Origin: a virus
Length of the DNA: 33,917 bases
Virus record (IMG/VR): IMGVR_UViG_3300032893_000206
Location: 1-33,917 of that record
Strand: one strand, 5' to 3'
Positions 30,995 to 33,917 of the stretch are shown piece after piece. The notes under the pieces are model-generated. The model had not been told where the DNA came from, ran no database searches, and was given only the letters and a program-made list of their open reading frames with translations. The first letter of the stretch is position 1. Every line of letters begins with the position of its first letter. Position numbers and translations under genes: made by a program.

Positions 30995-31194
30995 GCCTTG
31001 GTGAGTTGTTTGTGACGAGAAGATTTCTTTTCAAATAATTGGGGAACAGATTGGTCAAGGATATAGGCTAGCAAGATCATCTCGATCTTCTTTGTTAATC
31101 CCCAAGGCCATTCTTCTTCCTTGAGCTTATCCTGTAATAGCCCATAGACCTTCCCATCAATCCATAGATTCCGAGCGCCGCGTTTGTGAGGCAT
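30991..31194 (-). CDS. Possible ribbon-helix-helix regulator, 67 aa, leaderless
   Basis: The N-terminus is basic (MPHKRGARNLWIDGKVYGLL), then come helices (LQDKLKEEEWPWGLTKKIEM, ILLAYILDQSVPQLF) and a basic tail. A short strand followed by two helices at the start of a 50-70 residue protein is the ribbon-helix-helix layout, but no signature is strong enough to be sure. Its position at the divergent switch supports a repressor role. A TATAAT box (31206-31201) ends only 6 bases before the ATG, so the transcript would start at or next to the start codon, as for lambda cI from PRM. Confidence 0.6.
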   Translation of the reverse strand: MPHKRGARNLWIDGKVYGLLQDKLKEEEWPWGLTKKIEMILLAYILDQSVPQLFEKKSSRHKQLTKA

Positions 31195-31200
31195 ATTTCC

Positions 31201-31206
31201 ATTATA
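31201..31206 (-). promoter_or_regulatory. Leftward -10 box giving a leaderless mRNA
   Basis: TATAAT on the leftward strand is a perfect -10. The best -35 at 17-18 bases is weak (TTAATT-like), typical of an activated or maintenance promoter. The ATG of the 67-residue gene begins 7 bases after the box, so the 5' leader would be zero to one base. Confidence 0.5.
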
Positions 31207-31239
31207 ATCTTTTTTGCTGACGATAATTAAAAATAGTTC

Positions 31240-31268
31240 TTGACAAATTTAGCAAGGGAATCTATATT
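31240..31268 (+). promoter_or_regulatory. Strong rightward sigma70-type early promoter
   Basis: TTGACA (31240-31245) is perfect, the spacer is exactly 17 bases and the -10 TATATT (31263-31268) has one mismatch. The first start codon downstream is ATG 31275, where transcription is expected to begin, so this early mRNA too would be leaderless or nearly so. It would drive all the rightward genes. Confidence 0.75.
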
Positions 31269-31274
31269 TGGCGC

Positions 31275-31670
31275 ATGGTGAGAATGATAGAAAATAAAGC
31301 CAGCCAAGCCGAGTCAAAGCCTGACGCGGCTATTTTCATGCCCAATTTCCCCGGTGGATCGCTGTCATTCTCACCAGAATCCCAGAAGGATCGCCGGGGC
31401 TACAAATATCGCTGTACTCTATGCCAATGCCCCGTCCTTCAAGAAGGCGAGTTCTCCTTATGCCTGGGCTGCGCTAAAGATGGATCATGGGAAATCGCTC
31501 AGAAGGCCTCTGTTACGAGATTTAAGAGGAAATATATGTTATCGGAAGTATTCAGCCCTAAAGGGCTTCATGGCCCCTTAAATCCCCATTTCCATGCGCC
31601 TAGCGAGATCCTAGCCCAATATTGCGTAACAAAACCCGCCTATTCCCCATTTTGGGGGCAATTCCTATGA
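31275..31670 (+). CDS. First early gene: zinc-ribbon protein, 131 aa
   Basis: Residues about 47-70 contain CTLCQCPVLQEGEFSLCLGC, a CxxC ... CxxC zinc ribbon. The N-terminus is hydrophilic and the C-terminus is basic, then Pro/His-rich (LNPHFHAPSEI). Two starts are possible: ATG 31275, which coincides with the predicted transcription start, or ATG 31284. Being the first rightward gene it may act on host transcription or as a regulator; that is inferred from position only. The stop overlaps the next start as ATGA. Confidence 0.75.
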   Translation: MVRMIENKASQAESKPDAAIFMPNFPGGSLSFSPESQKDRRGYKYRCTLCQCPVLQEGEFSLCLGCAKDGSWEIAQKASVTRFKRKYMLSEVFSPKGLHGPLNPHFHAPSEILAQYCVTKPAYSPFWGQFL

Positions 31671-31831
31671 GTTTTATCGTTCCTGGCCTATGTTTGGCGC
31701 TGGTGGGGATCGTGATCTATGTCATATCCCGCCATGACCCCAAAGATATCGATGCTGATTTCCTGGAATACGAAAAGGATTTGATGATTAGGCGCCTAGC
31801 CAAACTTAACGAAAAAAGGAGGCTGCATTGA
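31667..31831 (+). CDS. Small single-pass membrane protein, 54 aa
   Basis: ATG 31667 overlaps the preceding stop as ATGA. Residues 3-21 (FIVPGLCLALVGIVIYVIS) form one membrane helix. The remainder is charged and helical (DPKDIDADFLEYEKDLMIRR, LAKLNEKRR). The layout fits an i-spanin, a small holin-like protein or an early host-membrane modulator. An alternative earlier start at 31622 would lengthen it inside the previous gene. Confidence 0.7.
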   Translation: MSFIVPGLCLALVGIVIYVISRHDPKDIDADFLEYEKDLMIRRLAKLNEKRRLH

Positions 31832-31977
31832 TTAGAAGGATTCAAAGAGTGTTATGGCATTGGGAAGATGATTTGGGACGCGGGATCTTCTTTACCCTGG
31901 GCTGCTTGGTTGCCGTAATCGCTTGCATGGCGCCTTGGCTCATTATGGATTTAGTCGAGTCGTACTTCCGCCGATGA
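31828..31977 (+). CDS. Small single-pass membrane protein, 49 aa, TTG start
   Basis: TTG 31828 overlaps the preceding stop (TTGA), and a perfect AGGAGG lies 5 bases upstream, which decides the start. The product MIRRIQRVLWHWEDDLGRGI has a basic amphipathic start, then a membrane helix (FFTLGCLVAVIACMAPWLIM) and a short charged tail. The stop forms ATGA with the next gene. It may be part of a lysis set with its neighbours. Confidence 0.75.
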   Translation: MIRRIQRVLWHWEDDLGRGIFFTLGCLVAVIACMAPWLIMDLVESYFRR

Positions 31978-32198
31978 AAGAATCTCATCAATTCAGCATG
32001 GTCATAGCGGCCGCCTATTACTACGCCCAATGCCGGCGCTCCACTAGAGAATTCCATGGATTCAATATCTGGAGCTATGAAGGCTTGCGGAAGGATCAAG
32101 CTAGGGCCAGAGCCATATTGGAGCTAGTTTTAGCGCGTTATCGGGTGGCAAGAAGAGAGGCTATTCGTGAAAATCGCCGTCCTACTACTTTTGAGTAG
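31974..32198 (+). CDS. Small basic helical protein, 74 aa
   Basis: The start is ATG 31974 (ATGA overlap). The product MKESHQFSMVIAAAYYYAQC continues with a basic helix rich in Arg (RKDQARARAILELVLARYRV, ARREAIRENRR). It has no membrane segment or clear family. The lipoprotein gene begins inside its last 32 bases. Confidence 0.7.
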   Translation: MKESHQFSMVIAAAYYYAQCRRSTREFHGFNIWSYEGLRKDQARARAILELVLARYRVARREAIRENRRPTTFE

Positions 32199-32286
32199 CT
32201 TACTTTTCTCGGCATGTGCGCGGGATTCAAGCGATAAACCGCAAGAGCCGAGCTTCCTGCGAACTGGTGGGGATGTCAATGGATAA
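32167..32286 (+). CDS. Tiny lipoprotein, 39 aa, possible o-spanin (Rz1-like), GTG start
   Basis: GTG 32167 opens MKIAVLLLLSSLLFSACARD, a signal peptide ending in a clean lipobox (LFSAC, Cys at residue 17), then a short polar tail (SSDKPQEPSFLRTGGDVNG). Mature lipoproteins of about 20-40 residues overlapping an upstream gene in another frame are typical of Rz1-type outer-membrane spanins. Its own partner is not certain: the two small membrane proteins upstream are candidates. It sits in the early operon, unusual for lysis genes. Confidence 0.65.
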   Translation: MKIAVLLLLSSLLFSACARDSSDKPQEPSFLRTGGDVNG

Positions 32287-32422
32287 AGAGCTTTGCGTGA
32301 AATGCAAGGAATGGCTCGCTCCCTGGGAAGAAGTCATATGCCAACTCTGCCAGGACGAAGAGTGGGACGAATGGGATCAAGCGGACCGGGAATGGGACAG
32401 GAGTAAATATGCCCAAGGCTGA
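32279..32422 (+). CDS. Small acidic zinc-ribbon protein, 47 aa
   Basis: ATG 32279 (MDKELCVKCKEWL) has GGTGGGG 6 bases upstream; ATG 32273 is an alternative adding two residues. CVKC ... CQLC at residues 6-9 and 21-24 form a short zinc ribbon. The C-terminal half is a strongly acidic Trp-rich run (DEEWDEWDQADREWDRS). Such acidic zinc proteins can mimic DNA or bind host factors; no family is recognised. It overlaps the nuclease gene by 14 bases. Confidence 0.7.
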   Translation: MDKELCVKCKEWLAPWEEVICQLCQDEEWDEWDQADREWDRSKYAQG

Positions 32423-33224
32423 ATCAAAGCAAATAGGCAAAAAGCGATGGTATCCATGCCCGAAGTGCGGCGATTCTCACCCGTCCATCACGACCATTCT
32501 TGACGTAATAGCATCCCCGGCGCTCATGGGATGGATGGCTAAGAATGGAACGGCCAAGCTCCATGTCATGAGCGCTGTCACGCGAGAAGCGATGGGCGAT
32601 GTCTATTTTGAGGCCATAGCCAAAGCAGCCGAGACCCGCTGGAAGCTCACCGAAGATACGGCCTTCTGGAAATCAGGCAAAGAGACCGGGCAAGACGCAG
32701 CCGACATTGGGACGATGGTCCATGCCTGGGTCGAGGCGCATCTGCAAGGTAAATGGATTGAACTCGCCGCCCTGCCTGAGAAAGCCCAAAACGCCGTCAA
32801 TGCCTACTTGCTTTGGGAAAAGGAGCATAAACTTGAAACATTGCATACGGAAAAGACCTTCTACAACTGCCGACTTAATTACGCCGGAACAGCTGACTGG
32901 CTTGGAAATCTTGACGGCGAACTATCTCTTGGGGATTGGAAGACTAGTACCGGAATTTTTTTCAATTACGTTATCCAGGGATGGGGGTATGCTCTCGCTG
33001 ATGAAACAGAAAATGCGTCAAGACTTTATCGTCAAATATTCATTGGACGCTTCGGAAAAGATGGCCAACCAGAAGTAAAGATCTTCAAGCGCAACGAATT
33101 CCCCTCTATCGAAACCGCTCGCGATGTTCTCATAGCGTGTGGACACATCTTCAAGGCACAGCAAGAATGGGAAGAGCGTTTCCCGTATCAGCGAAAGCCA
33201 AAAGAAAAGGAGAAAATCGCATGA
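32409..33224 (+). CDS. PD-(D/E)XK nuclease, RecB/Cas4-like, 271 aa
   Basis: Motifs in order: a zinc-like CPKC near 17-20, SITTIL at 26-31, the helix GTMVHAWVEAH at 101-111 with its conserved His, LHTEKTFY with Glu148, YAGTADWLG with Asp163, then LGDWKTS with Asp176 and Lys178, and QGWGYA at 190-195. This is the catalytic order of RecB/Cas4/lambda-exonuclease-type enzymes (H ... E ... D ... DxK). The likely role is 5'-3' exonuclease in phage recombination or replication. The next gene looks like an ssDNA-binding protein, which supports this. Confidence 0.9.
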   Translation: MPKAESKQIGKKRWYPCPKCGDSHPSITTILDVIASPALMGWMAKNGTAKLHVMSAVTREAMGDVYFEAIAKAAETRWKLTEDTAFWKSGKETGQDAADIGTMVHAWVEAHLQGKWIELAALPEKAQNAVNAYLLWEKEHKLETLHTEKTFYNCRLNYAGTADWLGNLDGELSLGDWKTSTGIFFNYVIQGWGYALADETENASRLYRQIFIGRFGKDGQPEVKIFKRNEFPSIETARDVLIACGHIFKAQQEWEERFPYQRKPKEKEKIA

Positions 33225-33649
33225 CATCGTATGGAGACATAGAAATAAGGTCCAATAGCAAATTCCTAAAGATCGAATCAGGTGTCCCACATGACATTCG
33301 CCTACTATCCCCGGCGCCCAAGCAGCGCATCTTGCATGGATTTGGCAAGGATGCGGTCGATTGCGCCGGCGAGGGATGCCCGAATTGCGCCGATGGCGCC
33401 GAAGCCAAGCAGCGATTCTCAGCTGAAGTATATGACTGGAAATTGGGACGAACATTGAACTGGGAGTTCGGAACCAGCGTAGCAAAACAATTAAAAGCCA
33501 TCGATACGACGTTGGCTGAAGAAGGCAAAAAGATCACGGAAGTCGATCTGAAGGTAGAGGCCACCGGCTCCAATATGTCCAAGAAATACACCGTGACGCC
33601 CCGAATGACATCCAAGAAGCTACCCGAAGGCGTGGAGATCCCATTCTAA
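33221..33649 (+). CDS. Probable ssDNA-binding protein, 142 aa
   Basis: ATG 33221 overlaps the nuclease stop as ATGA. The segment CAGEGCPNCADGAEAKQRFS with its CxxxxCxxC pattern, followed by beta-strands ending FGTSVAKQLKAI and KYTVTPRM, matches phage zinc-containing OB-fold ssDNA-binding proteins of the gp32 type. The order nuclease-SSB-replication protein is typical for phage replication operons. The acidic C-terminal tail of gp32 is absent; this one ends VEIPF. Confidence 0.75.
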   Translation: MTSYGDIEIRSNSKFLKIESGVPHDIRLLSPAPKQRILHGFGKDAVDCAGEGCPNCADGAEAKQRFSAEVYDWKLGRTLNWEFGTSVAKQLKAIDTTLAEEGKKITEVDLKVEATGSNMSKKYTVTPRMTSKKLPEGVEIPF

Positions 33650-33807
33650 TGGAAATCCAAGGATCAATCACGCAGATCAAATGGCGCATCAATGCGGCCG
33701 GGGATTCCATCAACACATTAACGATTGAGGTACATGGGGATGATGTGCCCAAGTTGCATGAGTATTTGAAGAAACCTATCGAAATCACAATCCAAGAAGC
33801 GAAGTAG
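33649..33807 (+). CDS. Small protein in replication operon, 52 aa
   Basis: ATG 33649 overlaps the SSB stop as TAATG. The product MEIQGSITQIKWRINAAGDS continues INTLTIEVHGDDVPKLHEYL and KKPIEITIQ, alternating strands with one helix, like a tiny accessory subunit. The function is unknown; the position suggests a DNA replication or recombination partner. Confidence 0.65.
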   Translation: MEIQGSITQIKWRINAAGDSINTLTIEVHGDDVPKLHEYLKKPIEITIQEAK

Positions 33808-33815
33808 GGGGGCGC

Positions 33816-33917
33816 GTGGCAGATCAAAAGAAGTGGTTCAAGGTCTGGTCAAGCATTTTGACGGATATGGACTTTATCAACATGAGTCTTGAAGATGTTG
33901 GCAGATGGTGCAGATTG
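33816..33917 (+). CDS. Probable replication initiation protein, N-terminal part, runs off the window
   Basis: GTG 33816 has AGGGGGG 4-5 bases upstream. The visible 34 residues read MADQKKWFKVWSSILTDMDF then INMSLEDVGRWCRL, which resembles the opening of phage replication (O-like/DnaD-like) proteins, 'KWFKxWxxILxDxxFxxLSxxxxGRWxRL'. It fits the preceding nuclease and SSB genes. The rest lies beyond the right edge. Confidence 0.7.
   Translation, partial: MADQKKWFKVWSSILTDMDFINMSLEDVGRWCRL

Noticed and set aside
33018-33827. Leftward frames of 97-155 codons opposite the nuclease/SSB genes
   Set aside because: No ribosome-binding sites; they are antisense to well-supported replication genes.
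1-33917. CRISPR arrays, tRNA genes and integrase or transposase genes
   Set aside because: I looked for regularly spaced repeats, cloverleaf-like sequences and recombinase motifs on both strands and saw none. A tRNA scan was not possible.

Overview
The window looks like part of a double-stranded DNA phage genome (or prophage/metagenomic phage contig) with a short-tailed, P22-like virion plan. The evidence is the gene order small terminase, large terminase, portal, scaffold, N4-gp56-type coat protein, adaptor, large virion protein and a set of Gln-rich ejection-like proteins, with no tape measure or sheath. Shine-Dalgarno sites of the AGGAGG type are common, so the host is a Gram-negative-like bacterium using ordinary initiation. 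The low-complexity Ser/Thr/Gly-rich secreted proteins resemble those of poorly cultured phyla such as Elusimicrobiota or Omnitrophota, but that host guess is weak. No integrase, tRNA or CRISPR array was found.

Layout. Positions 1-31194 are read leftward and 31275-33917 rightward, from a divergent control region at 31195-31274. Rightward (early) genes encode small zinc-ribbon and membrane proteins, a small lipoprotein, a RecB/Cas4-like PD-(D/E)XK nuclease, a probable ssDNA-binding protein and the start of a probable replication protein. The first leftward gene is a small possible ribbon-helix-helix protein. A chain of very small zinc-ribbon genes follows (30822-29526), then a fibronectin-III protein and an unusual DegT-family sugar enzyme. 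A putative promoter and a long hairpin precede the terminase. The head genes run from 27840 to 19875. A glycan cassette (methyltransferase and four glycosyltransferases, 19870-14686) is inserted between coat and adaptor. Adaptor, virion and ejection-type genes follow (14689-7072), then an array of eight tiny genes (7082-5900). Last come a 1189-residue fibre-like protein and two more secreted proteins, the final one running off the left edge.

Genes working together. Almost every gene overlaps its neighbour by 1, 4, 8 or 11 bases, so translational coupling is pervasive. At least 13 genes shorter than 60 codons could be recognised from this packing and their ribosome-binding sites. The most interesting themes are: (1) a phage sugar pathway pairing glycosyltransferases with a DegT-family protein whose catalytic lysine is replaced by histidine, as in ColD/RfbH-type sugar 3-dehydratases; (2) five proteins in the structural operon that carry Sec signal peptides, which is not normal for virion proteins made in the cytoplasm; (3) an array of small proteins sharing a KRKG motif; (4) divergent promoters that seem to give leaderless transcripts; (5) a clear zinc-finger gene with no ATG, GTG or TTG start, apparently starting at ATT.
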